In this document: in pieces, positions 24,612 to 32,375 of the stretch
Layout: each line of letters begins with the position of its first letter
Position numbering within the stretch: the stretch's first letter is position 1
Program-made: the position numbers and the translations under genes
The notes under the pieces: generated by a model
Databases searched by the model: none
What the model saw: only the letters and a program-made list of their open reading frames with translations
What the model was told of the DNA's origin: nothing
Virus record (IMG/VR): IMGVR_UViG_3300045912_000093
Span: 1-58,634 of that record
DNA: 58,634 bases
Reading direction: 5' to 3' (one strand)
Source: a virus

Positions 24612-24986
24612 ATGAACACACAGGAGAAAATCGAGGCCTACATCAGGCTTCGCAATCACAAGAAGCAAGCCAAGGAAGAGTTCGAAAAGTCACTCGAGAA
24701 GGTCAACGCAGCGATGGAGGTCCTCGAGAACCAGCTGCTTGCCGACCTGAACGAACTTGGCAGCGAGAGTATACGCTCGAAGTCCGGTACCGTCTACAAG
24801 CGGGTCGAGACTTCGGTCAGTGTCGAGGACAAGGAAGCGTTCCGCGCTTTCGCCGAAGAGTACGGCCCGGAGATCATGGACATCCGTGCGAACAAAACGG
24901 TCGTCCGCGAGCTGACGGAGTCCGGCGTCACTGTCCCCGGCGTGAAGATTACCTCAACCACTCTTATCGGTGTCAGGAGCAAGTAA
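24612..24986 (+). CDS. unknown replication-block protein, 124 aa
   Basis: ATG 24612 lies seven bases after the helicase stop. The N-terminal 55 residues form a charged coiled coil (KIEAYIRLRNHKKQAKEEFE, KSLEKVNAAMEVLENQLLAD). The C-terminal part is a small domain (SESIRSKSGTVYKRVETSVS, RELTESGVTVPGVKITSTTL). Similar small proteins often stand beside SSB-like genes in phages, but I cannot name a function. The next gene starts immediately after its stop. Confidence 0.65.
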   Translation: MNTQEKIEAYIRLRNHKKQAKEEFEKSLEKVNAAMEVLENQLLADLNELGSESIRSKSGTVYKRVETSVSVEDKEAFRAFAEEYGPEIMDIRANKTVVRELTESGVTVPGVKITSTTLIGVRSK

Positions 24987-26216
24987 GTGAGCAAGACCGT
25001 AGCCCCCAAGAATCTGGTCCCCGCAGCTGAAGTGCCGGCCTACCTGCGCAACGTGATTGCGCGGGCCAAGACCGAAGACTTCTCGGAGTTCACCGACGGC
25101 GTGTCGTCTGGCTTCGGGATCATCAGCTATCGCGGCAAGGTATGGCGCGTCCGCAAGGGTGGCGAGGAGCAGCAGTACCTTGACGAGAACGGCGATGCGA
25201 TGCCGTCGATTGAAGTTGTGTTCATCAAGGCTAACCGCCTGCCGTCTAAACTGTACTACGGAGCGAAGTACGTCGAGGGCGACAACAGCCCGCCGAAGTG
25301 CTACTCCACCGACGGCGTGCGGCCAGACGTCGCTGTACTGGAACCGGTGTCCGAGTTGTGCGCCACCTGCCCGAACAACGTCTGGGGCAGCCGCATTACC
25401 GATGACGGCAAGAAGTCACGTGCTTGTCAGGACAGCCGTAGGACGGTTGTCGTCTTTTCTCACCATCTGGCTGACGCGACGCCCGACAGCCCGCCGGAAG
25501 TGTTCATGCTTCGGGTGCCGCCCGCCAGCCTGAACCCGCTGAAGGACTTCGTTGAGAAGGTCCTCAAGCCGAAGGGTATTCCCCTGTACTCGGTTGTGGT
25601 CCGTGTCGGGTTCGACAAGGACGCGTCCTTCCCGAAATTCACCTTCCGGGTGGTACGGTTCGCCACCGAGGAAGAGTACGAGGTCATCGAGCAGCTGCGC
25701 GCCTCTGACGAAGTGGCGCGGATCCTCACGCAGGAGGGGGCTGCTGCAGAGCAGGGCGCGGGGGGAACTACTGCAGGCAGCGAGGTAGCGTCTGGCGCGC
25801 CGGCCGGGCGCCGGGCTGAAGCGACCCCTGCAGCTCCCCCCGCCTCTTCCAAGAAGGCCAAGCCCGTTCCGGTCGAGGAGGAGGTTGATGAGGAGGTCGA
25901 GGAAGACGAAGACGACGCTCCCCCTGCACCGCCGGTGCGCGCGGCCGCCCGTGAAGCGGACGTAGAGGACGACGAAGAGGAGGCTCCACCGCCTCCTCCC
26001 AAGAAGAGGGCCAAGCCGACTCCGCCACCGGTTGTCGAGGAGGACGAGGACGAGGAGGCGCCGCCCCCGCCCAAGAAGAAGGCCAAGTCGGCTCCGCCGC
26101 CCGTTGTCGAGGAGGACGAGGACGAGGAGGCGCCGCCCCCGCCCAAGAAGAAGGCCAAGTCGGCCGCGGACGACGACGATATCGGGTCCATGGTGGACAA
26201 GCTGCTCGGCCTCTGA
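24987..26216 (+). CDS. SSB-like protein with acidic repeat tail
   Basis: The 409-residue protein starts with GTG 24987, directly after the previous stop. The first 250 residues form a beta-rich domain (FGIISYRGKVWRVRKGGEEQ) with a Cys set (ELCATCPNNVWGS ... ACQDSRR) suggesting a zinc site. The C-terminal 150 residues are disordered, alternating acidic runs, Pro runs and KKKAKS patches, from a 72-bp tandem repeat. It ends with the acidic-hydrophobic DDDDIGSMVDKLLGL. An OB-type domain followed by an acidic tail with a hydrophobic tip is the plan of single-strand DNA-binding proteins, so this is the likely phage SSB. The assignment is inferred. Confidence 0.6.
   Translation: MSKTVAPKNLVPAAEVPAYLRNVIARAKTEDFSEFTDGVSSGFGIISYRGKVWRVRKGGEEQQYLDENGDAMPSIEVVFIKANRLPSKLYYGAKYVEGDNSPPKCYSTDGVRPDVAVLEPVSELCATCPNNVWGSRITDDGKKSRACQDSRRTVVVFSHHLADATPDSPPEVFMLRVPPASLNPLKDFVEKVLKPKGIPLYSVVVRVGFDKDASFPKFTFRVVRFATEEEYEVIEQLRASDEVARILTQEGAAAEQGAGGTTAGSEVASGAPAGRRAEATPAAPPASSKKAKPVPVEEEVDEEVEEDEDDAPPAPPVRAAAREADVEDDEEEAPPPPPKKRAKPTPPPVVEEDEDEEAPPPPKKKAKSAPPPVVEEDEDEEAPPPPKKKAKSAADDDDIGSMVDKLLGL
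26031..26163 (+). repeat. 72-bp tandem repeat, nearly two copies
   Basis: The second copy starts at 26103, exactly 72 bases after the first, and the two are identical over about 60 bases. The unit encodes VVEEDEDEEAPPPP and then KKKAKSAPPP. A degenerate earlier copy precedes them. Near-identity indicates recent duplication. Confidence 0.9.
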
Positions 26217-26223
26217 GCGGAAG

Positions 26224-26246
26224 GGGGAGGGGTAACACCCTCCCCC
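26224..26246 (+). promoter_or_regulatory. hairpin holding the only G-rich ribosome site before the primase gene
   Basis: GGGGGAGGG pairs with CCCTCCCCC across a short loop, with no U-tract after it. The left arm contains the only ribosome-site-like sequence ahead of ATG 26254, so the fold would hide it. It may limit or time primase translation, or act as a weak transcript pause. Confidence 0.5.
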
Positions 26247-26253
26247 ATCTCCC

Positions 26254-29112
26254 ATGAACCTAGTCGAGTTCCTACGGGCAGTCACGCCGTCGGGGGCGAA
26301 GCTCGTCGCCGCCCGAAAGGTACAGCGGGTAGACCGAGACGGTCGCCCGTACTCTACCTTTGCTCACACAGTTGTAGACACTCACGAAGACCTCGCCGCT
26401 GCGCTGCAGAAAGCCGCAGCCAGCGGGGAGGACGCCTATTTCGCCCTCGCTGGGTTCCGGCAGGGGTTCCACAGAAACGCCAACGGCAAGGCGGTCGTCC
26501 GCGTCAGGGACAACGTCAGCGCCCTGCAGGCGTTCTGGATGGACATCGACTACAAGGATGGCTACGGCTCGCCCTCTGCCGCCCTGAAGGCCGTGCGCGC
26601 GTTCTGTGACGCGTCTGGCGTGCCTCCGCCGACCATCGTCGTGGCCAGCGGCAACGGGCTGCACGTGTACTGGCCGCTATCCGAGCCCGTGCCGGTCGCC
26701 GAGTGGCAACCGCTGGCGACCCGGCTCAAGAATCTTGCGGCGCAGCACGGCCTCAAGGCGGACGGGGTCTGCACTGCTGACAGCTGTCGGGTGCTTCGAC
26801 CACCGTTCACCACGAACTTCAAGGATCCCACAGCCCCGAAGCCCGTCAGGCTTCTGAGTGGGAATGGGGTAACGCGAACTGCCGAGCAGGTAGTTCCGTC
26901 TGCTACTACCCCATTTGGGCCTGCGGTACTCGGTGACCTCCCCTCGTATGTGCGGCCGGGGGCTGCCGACGCAGACGAGTACACCGGGGGCACCGGTACC
27001 GCAGTGCCCAAGGGCGTCATGGCCAACATCATCGCGCAATGCGCGGTAATGCAGGAGATCGTCGAGACCAAGGGTGCGCACCAGAGCGAGCCCGAGTGGT
27101 CTGCCACCCTGCAGTTGCTGAAGCACTGTGAGGACGGCGAGAACTGGGTGCACAAGGTATCCGAGGGGCACCCTGACTACGAGCACGAGGCGACGGAGCG
27201 GAAGTGGCAGGGCAAGCTGGAGAACACGTCTGGCCCCACCTTGTGCGAAACCTTCCAGCAGTGGCACTCAGCGAAGTGCATCACGTGCCCCTTCTACGGG
27301 AAGATCAAGTCGCCGGTTCAGCTTGAAAGCGTGACGCCCAACAGCCCGGCGGCCAAAGCTGGCGTAGTGCTGACTACGTGGCGCCCCGGAGCCGACGGCC
27401 GGTCTATGGAGATGAAGGTCTACGACAAGGAGACCAAAAAGTACTCGTGGCAGAAGGCATTGTCCTACATGATCGACGACGTCAAGGTAGTCTGCGTCGC
27501 CGGCAAGCTCAGCCACGGGCTCGAGTTCCGCGCCCACTTGGGTAACAATTCCAGCAAGCAGGTGTCGCTACCATCCTCAACCCTCGGCAACACGATGAAG
27601 CTGCGCGAGGAGATGTTCAGGGTAGGGGTTCCAATCGACGAACAGGAAACGAAGGCATTCGTTAAACTCATGAGTACGTGGCTGAAGAAAATGCAGCAGG
27701 CCCGGCAGGTGGAGACGCTCTCAGAGCAGCTCGGCTGGCTCACGGACGAAAACAACCAGATATCTGGCTTCGGCTGTGCCAACATCACGCTTAACCGTGA
27801 TGGCACGGAGAAGACGGGAGTCAGACCGACCAAGGACTTCGAGGTTCTGACCCGGCACTACACGCCGATTGGCGACCCGAAGGACTGGCGTGCCGTTGCT
27901 GACATGCTTTTGAAAGACGGTTCCCCTACCGCCACGATCATGTTAGCAAGCGCATTCGCGACGCCATTGCTCAGGTTTGCCGGGCTGCAGGGGTCGATTC
28001 TTTCGTTCGTGTCGGCGCAGTCCGGTGCCGGCAAGACGACGGCGATGCGGGCGGCTCAGGCCGTCTGGGGGTCGCCTACCAAGGCAGTGAACTCGGTCGA
28101 CGATACGGTGCTGTCGGTCGCCAAGAAGGTCGGCTTCATTCAGAACCTGCCGGCCTACTGGGATGAGGTCCGCGGCGAGAAGACGATCGAGAGCTTCAAG
28201 AAGCTGGCCTTCCAGATCACACAGGGCAAAGAGAAGTCCCGACTGGACTCGTCATCGTCGCTGCGTGAGGTCTACGACTGGCAGACGATGGTGGTGGTCG
28301 CCAGCAACGACTCAATCTTCGACGCCATGGCCACGGTCGGCTCCGGCTCAGACGCCGGCGTGCTCCGGACGTTCGAGGTTACGGCCGACGCCTTGGAGTG
28401 CTCGGTCGAGGCTAGTCAGCAGGTGCAGCGGGCGGTAGCTACGCTCAACCAGAGCTACGGCTGGGCTGGGGTTGAGTATGCTCGCTATCTCGTCACGCAC
28501 CTCGAGCAGGTCGAGCAGCTGGTCGAGGCGATGCAGGTCAAGGTATCCAAAGACGTCGGCGCCCTGCCAGTTGAGCGGTTCTGGGTGGGTACAATGGCAG
28601 TGCTGCTGGCGGGGGCGCAGCTGGCTAACGAGGCTGGTGTGTGCAAGTTCGACGTCCCGAGGCTGTACAAACAGCTGCGTGCAGTGCTGACGAGCATGCG
28701 GCAGCGACGTGTTTCCACAGCCGCGAGCGTCAGCCCGGAGGAGATCATCGCGTCGTTCTTGGCGTTCTATCAATCAGAGGTGTTGGTCACCGACAAGTTT
28801 CGGGGCCGCGGAAAGAGCGGGGACCCGCGCATAATTCGACCGCCTAACAACCCATCGGACAAGATCACCGTGCACCGTTCAGTTGAAGACGGCCACGTCA
28901 GGTTTCCGGTCAAGCTGTTCAACGACTATTCTGAGCGGCAGTTCCGCACGTCGGCCCGACTGATTATCGCCGACATGAGACGCAGGAATCTGCATGCCAA
29001 GACAATCCGCGGAGTGCTTGGCGCTGGTACATCGTACGCGCTTCCGCAGATGGGGCTCATCGAGGTAGACTACACGTCAGACGTCGATGACACCGATCAG
29101 TCAACGGAGTAG
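26254..29112 (+). CDS. primase-helicase (AEP primase plus DUF927-like ATPase)
   Basis: The 952-residue protein combines two enzymes. The N-terminal 210 residues look like a RepB/AEP-type primase: AFWMDIDYKDG near 95 supplies the catalytic acids, and VVASGNGLHVYWPLSEP near 130 the conserved Gly-Asn/His motif. A Cys pair (CITCPFYGK, about 350) may bind zinc. From about 400 onward is a DUF927-like hexameric ATPase with Walker A SAQSGAGKTTAMRAA near 587 and Walker B LPAYWDEVRG near 632. Such fusions load and drive phage forks. ATG 26254 is used although its ribosome site is unusual. Confidence 0.85.
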   Translation: MNLVEFLRAVTPSGAKLVAARKVQRVDRDGRPYSTFAHTVVDTHEDLAAALQKAAASGEDAYFALAGFRQGFHRNANGKAVVRVRDNVSALQAFWMDIDYKDGYGSPSAALKAVRAFCDASGVPPPTIVVASGNGLHVYWPLSEPVPVAEWQPLATRLKNLAAQHGLKADGVCTADSCRVLRPPFTTNFKDPTAPKPVRLLSGNGVTRTAEQVVPSATTPFGPAVLGDLPSYVRPGAADADEYTGGTGTAVPKGVMANIIAQCAVMQEIVETKGAHQSEPEWSATLQLLKHCEDGENWVHKVSEGHPDYEHEATERKWQGKLENTSGPTLCETFQQWHSAKCITCPFYGKIKSPVQLESVTPNSPAAKAGVVLTTWRPGADGRSMEMKVYDKETKKYSWQKALSYMIDDVKVVCVAGKLSHGLEFRAHLGNNSSKQVSLPSSTLGNTMKLREEMFRVGVPIDEQETKAFVKLMSTWLKKMQQARQVETLSEQLGWLTDENNQISGFGCANITLNRDGTEKTGVRPTKDFEVLTRHYTPIGDPKDWRAVADMLLKDGSPTATIMLASAFATPLLRFAGLQGSILSFVSAQSGAGKTTAMRAAQAVWGSPTKAVNSVDDTVLSVAKKVGFIQNLPAYWDEVRGEKTIESFKKLAFQITQGKEKSRLDSSSSLREVYDWQTMVVVASNDSIFDAMATVGSGSDAGVLRTFEVTADALECSVEASQQVQRAVATLNQSYGWAGVEYARYLVTHLEQVEQLVEAMQVKVSKDVGALPVERFWVGTMAVLLAGAQLANEAGVCKFDVPRLYKQLRAVLTSMRQRRVSTAASVSPEEIIASFLAFYQSEVLVTDKFRGRGKSGDPRIIRPPNNPSDKITVHRSVEDGHVRFPVKLFNDYSERQFRTSARLIIADMRRRNLHAKTIRGVLGAGTSYALPQMGLIEVDYTSDVDDTDQSTE

Positions 29113-29122
29113 CAGACGTGTC

Positions 29123-29314
29123 ATGAACTGGTACTTGTTTCAGATCCACCGCGGTGGAAAGACCTACGAGGTCGAGATTTCGGCCGAGTCACAGACGGAG
29201 GCAGAGGAAATCATCAGCCCTATCCCCTACGCAATGTTCGTGGCCGAGGGAATCCCCCGGCCTGACGGCACGGGGGTGAGCTATTTCGTGCAGATCCCTG
29301 AACGGCTGCAGTAG
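29123..29314 (+). CDS. small unknown protein, 63 aa
   Basis: ATG 29123 (MNWYLFQIHRGGKTYEVEIS) is used, with GGAG rather far upstream. The product is a small alpha/beta protein, acidic in the middle (AESQTEAEEIISPIP) and ending SYFVQIPERLQ. It is not recognised. It ends the plus arm; its stop directly abuts the stop of the opposing HNH gene. Confidence 0.6.
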   Translation: MNWYLFQIHRGGKTYEVEISAESQTEAEEIISPIPYAMFVAEGIPRPDGTGVSYFVQIPERLQ

Positions 29315-29578
29315 TCAGATCGGCTTGTTGTTCTTGTCGCGCTTGTACGACCGATTCGTGTAGCGGTCGACGACTCGCAGGTTGCTCTTGGCGTTGGTCC
29401 CGCCATTGCTCAGAGCCTTCTTGTGGTCGACCTCTTTCCCGTCACCCTTCTTGACCTTGCCCTCGCGCTCAGCCTGACGGCGCGCAGCGTTGCGCATGGC
29501 GCGCTGCTTCTTCGCTTCCTCCGTGCCGTGGTACTTGTCGTAGTACGCTTTGGTGCTCTCACGTGTCGGCTTCTTCAC
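29315..29578 (-). CDS. HNH-type endonuclease-like protein
   Basis: GTG 29578 has GAGG 9-10 bases upstream and overlaps the gene before by 20 bases. The 87-residue product has a very basic helical N-terminus (KKQRAMRNAARRQAEREGK). An HNH-like core follows: KEVDHKKALSNGGTNAKSNL, then RVV, with DH near 51-52 and two Asn in the expected places. Free-standing HNH proteins in phages help packaging cleavage or are homing enzymes. It is the last gene of the minus arm. Confidence 0.75.
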   Translation of the reverse strand: MKKPTRESTKAYYDKYHGTEEAKKQRAMRNAARRQAEREGKVKKGDGKEVDHKKALSNGGTNAKSNLRVVDRYTNRSYKRDKNNKPI

Positions 29579-30020
29579 GTCTCGTGTCCTCAATGGTGTA
29601 GTGGTGGGGGTTCCTGTCACTGTGGAGCTGCTTCAGACTCTCAATGACAGGCATCAGCGAGTCAATGGCAATGCGGTAGTCCACAGCCGGCGGCCTGTCG
29701 TCCGTCAGCTTACCGCATTCGTTGGCGTCCAACAGGATGCCGGCGCAGGCGATGATGCTGGCAAGATGAGGGACGTTGGTCTCGGGGTCAGCCCACTCGC
29801 CGTTCTGGAACTTGTGCAGGTGCCGATGCATAGCGTCGAGGTAGATAGAGGCTCGCACCCCCGCAACCCGCCAGTTGTACTTGCCGTATTTCAGTGCACC
29901 TTCGAGAAATGCCAGCGAAGCGTAGGTCATCACAGATGACGGTACGAGGTGCATCGGCAGCTTGGTCGCACCGATGGCGTCCTTGGGATTGGTGTCTTTT
30001 GGTTTCAGAGGATCGTTCAT
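29559..30020 (-). CDS. dATP/dGTP diphosphohydrolase-like protein (DUF5664 type)
   Basis: The 153-residue product matches a very common phage family: TNPKDAIGATKLPMHLVPSS, FLEGALKYGKYNWRVAGVRA, YLDAMHRHLHKFQNGE and the sequence VPHLASIIACAGILLDANECGK, then LTDDRPP. Members carry the name dATP/dGTP diphosphohydrolase N-terminal domain, with a helical MazG-like fold whose Glu/Asp/His residues bind metal. They would adjust nucleotide pools during phage replication. No PurZ-like adenylosuccinate synthetase was found here, so there is no sign of a full 2-aminoadenine pathway. ATG 30020 overlaps the membrane-protein gene's end. Confidence 0.78.
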   Translation of the reverse strand: MNDPLKPKDTNPKDAIGATKLPMHLVPSSVMTYASLAFLEGALKYGKYNWRVAGVRASIYLDAMHRHLHKFQNGEWADPETNVPHLASIIACAGILLDANECGKLTDDRPPAVDYRIAIDSLMPVIESLKQLHSDRNPHHYTIEDTRREEADT

Positions 30021-30265
30021 TCGGCGAAGTTCCTGACCCAGCGCACTACGGCTTCATGGAGGTTCGCGTTGAAGAAGCGCCGCCAGATGTACCCACGTAC
30101 CACACTGACGGCTGTGAAGATGCTGGTGATGCCGAGGTTGGCGGTGAGGGTGACTTCATAGCCGAACAGCGGCCCAACCACCTGCCATACTAGCACACTC
30201 AACACGAACCCGGAAGCTACGTTCAGAAGCTGCTCGATCAGGCTGACGAGTTTTGTTTGGCCCAT
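30017..30265 (-). CDS. small phage membrane protein, 82 aa
   Basis: The protein has two hydrophobic segments: LNVASGFVLSVLVWQVVGPLF and TLTANLGITSIFTAVSVVRG. A conserved-looking GYIWRRFFNANLHE follows. Small proteins of this type, with a VRxYxxRRxFN motif, occur in very many phages and remain without a function (a DUF7220-like family is my recollection, not checked). It overlaps both neighbours slightly. It is not next to the endolysin, so a holin role is unlikely. Confidence 0.7.
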   Translation of the reverse strand: MGQTKLVSLIEQLLNVASGFVLSVLVWQVVGPLFGYEVTLTANLGITSIFTAVSVVRGYIWRRFFNANLHEAVVRWVRNFAE

Positions 30266-30759
30266 GATTTAAGGTCCTCTGGCAGAAACTTCGAGGAGAT
30301 CCGCACCTTGTACTTCTTGGCGAGGCTACGGAAACCGGCTTCCGGCATGAGCCGGTACTTCTCTAACAGGTGCATATAGATGCCTACGAACTGGGGCCGG
30401 TGCGCTTCGGTACGTGACGGGTCGAACTGGTCGGCTATCCAGTGTGCCAACTCGTGTACCAAGGTAGGGGTGTTGGCCCCGTGATACCCTCGGTTCAGGA
30501 CGATTTTCTTGCGGTCGGTCCAGCCGAACACAGCTTCGTCAGGGCGGTTCGAGATCACCAGCCTCGGCGTGGGGACGCCGTAGTACTTACAGGCGTGCTC
30601 AACAATGCTCAGTAGGTCAGCCCGCTTGGCGGCGTGGTGCACGCACATGCCGACGATTTCCCTCTCCATGGCGTACACGCGCTCGCGCTGGGGGTCGTAC
30701 TGTGGCCCCGGCTTGGGGCGTCTCCCCGGATGCGTGATGAGCTTGGAAATCACATCCAT
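30238..30759 (-). CDS. zinc metallopeptidase-like protein
   Basis: The 173-residue protein has the zinc motif VHELAHWIAD (His102, Glu103, His106) and a further His in EAHRPQFVGIYMHLLEKY near 120, the usual third ligand spacing for SprT-like or small phage metallopeptidases. The N-terminal 30 residues are basic and Pro-rich. The C-terminus is basic (ARLAKKYKVRISSKF-like). It may cleave a host or phage protein; the target is unknown. It lies between the A1-like enzyme and the nucleotide-pool gene. Confidence 0.78.
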   Translation of the reverse strand: MDVISKLITHPGRRPKPGPQYDPQRERVYAMEREIVGMCVHHAAKRADLLSIVEHACKYYGVPTPRLVISNRPDEAVFGWTDRKKIVLNRGYHGANTPTLVHELAHWIADQFDPSRTEAHRPQFVGIYMHLLEKYRLMPEAGFRSLAKKYKVRISSKFLPEDLKSWAKQNSSA

Positions 30760-32375
30760 GCCTTGCCATCGATGATGTTGATGAGCGTCCGCTTGCCGTT
30801 GGCGTAGATGATGGCGTGCGTGTTAAGCCAGCTGCTTGGTCCCTGCGTGTAGGACAGCTTCAGATATGTGCTCGTGCCTACTCTGTAGTGCCCGCCTTCG
30901 ATGGCAGGGCTGTGACTGTGACCGGAGATCACGCGGACGCCGATTTTGGACAGGTTGTTCACCGAGCCCCTTGCGCCATCCGGGCCGCGGTGCCCGTGGA
31001 AGCCGCACTCGATACCCCCAATGAGGCAGGACTCGTCTGGCTTCAGGCAACGGATGTCGTCACGTTCGTCCAGCTGCGACTCTAACCACAAGGCAAACGG
31101 GTCTGGGTAGCTGGCCCCACCCTCAGCTACCTCTGCCCGCTCAGCAAGGGCAGCGGCCGTCTTCAGGTAGAAGACGGCGTTGGTGGGGTCTTTCCGCCAG
31201 TCCGAGTCCACCAGCCACCGGCGGAAGAAGTCGTTATGGTTGGAGGCGACGACGTAGGCCCGGCGGCCCGCCGACTTTTCGCGGATGAAATGCACTGCCT
31301 CCGCCACTTCTCGAGCGAAGTCGGCGCTTCCGTATCTGTGTCTGGCGACTGCTGCAAACGGATCATGACGCTCGTGTGGGTTGACTGCAAAGCCGTCCAA
31401 CACATCGTGCCAGACGAGAGCTTGGGGGTTCAATCTGTCGACGATGCCGCCGGGGCCGAACGTGGCCTTGACGACCTTTGGGTCAACAAACCTGACATGT
31501 GTGTCGCCCATCACCAGTCCCAAAGCCGGAGGGGCAGGGCGGACCGTGCCGTCCGGCAGATACTCGGTGTCTAGGTCGATGAACGAGCCATCGTCCATGG
31601 CGTTGATCTGCCGGAGGTGGAAGCGTGAGCCATCCAGCTCGACGACGCAGGCTCCAAACACGTGGTGGAACTCACCCTTCTTGCCTGCCTTGCTGTCGGT
31701 GTAGTTCCGGACGGTCACCGCACCAGTCGTGGTCATGATCTTGGGTAGGGCGCCGTGCGGGGTTGCAATTGTCCGCAGAGCCATCTTCGAATGGCCGAGG
31801 ATACCTGACTCGCCGTGGGTAATGCCTTCGAACCCGGATAGCGGGTGCTGGGCAGTGGGGACGGTCTTGATGTCCCCGAGCAGGATAAGGTGCTTGCTCA
31901 GACGTTTCCGCTGGTTGTGCAGGTACGGCGTGATGGCTGGATCCCACACTTCAGCGTTCTGCTGTGACTGACTCCACCGGGAAGTCGGGTTCTTGTAGCG
32001 GGTCGGAATGACCACGAGGTCGGCATTCCAGACCGAGCAGTAGCCCTTCAGTGCTTCTAGGAACCCCGCATGAACTGGGGTAGCGTTCTGGGCCGAGGTC
32101 ACTACGAGCCGGCGGCTGGTCAGGTTTCGTTTGAACCGCGGCCGACCGACGCGCTCGTTTGTCCCGTTTTGCTTCGCCACGTACCCGTCTATGGGTGTAG
32201 TCGTGCTGTAGCAATACAAGTCTTCGCCACCGCTCCTTGTCCTGCACCCCCACCTTAATCGGCCAGTAGCGGTGCGGGCCATGCGGAACATTTTGCGCCC
32301 GCAACGGGGGCAGGTGGGGCGGTCGCTATCTGAAGAAGTCTGCTTCGCGCCCGAGGATCGCTGCTTGCCGGTCAT
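30750..32375 (-). CDS. metallophosphoesterase, T5 A1-like
   Basis: The 541-residue protein opens with a zinc ribbon (TCPRCGRKMFRM, Cys22/25, then Cys44 and Cys55). A calcineurin-like metallophosphoesterase follows: LVMGDTHVRF near 287, VASNHNDFFRRW near 374 in place of GNHD/E, and ISGHSHSPAIEGGHYRVGTS near 484. Phage T5 A1, a host-DNA degrading early protein, has this kind of domain, so a nuclease acting on host DNA is a fair guess. ATG 32375 lies inside the end of the giant gene and has no clear ribosome site, so a slightly later start is possible. Confidence 0.75.
   Translation of the reverse strand: MTGKQRSSGAKQTSSDSDRPTCPRCGRKMFRMARTATGRLRWGCRTRSGGEDLYCYSTTTPIDGYVAKQNGTNERVGRPRFKRNLTSRRLVVTSAQNATPVHAGFLEALKGYCSVWNADLVVIPTRYKNPTSRWSQSQQNAEVWDPAITPYLHNQRKRLSKHLILLGDIKTVPTAQHPLSGFEGITHGESGILGHSKMALRTIATPHGALPKIMTTTGAVTVRNYTDSKAGKKGEFHHVFGACVVELDGSRFHLRQINAMDDGSFIDLDTEYLPDGTVRPAPPALGLVMGDTHVRFVDPKVVKATFGPGGIVDRLNPQALVWHDVLDGFAVNPHERHDPFAAVARHRYGSADFAREVAEAVHFIREKSAGRRAYVVASNHNDFFRRWLVDSDWRKDPTNAVFYLKTAAALAERAEVAEGGASYPDPFALWLESQLDERDDIRCLKPDESCLIGGIECGFHGHRGPDGARGSVNNLSKIGVRVISGHSHSPAIEGGHYRVGTSTYLKLSYTQGPSSWLNTHAIIYANGKRTLINIIDGKAWM

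Noticed and set aside
29315-30020. 2-aminoadenine (Z-DNA) biosynthesis
   Set aside because: Only a dATP/dGTP diphosphohydrolase-like gene is present. No PurZ-like or HD-type DatZ gene was seen, so the pathway is not supported.
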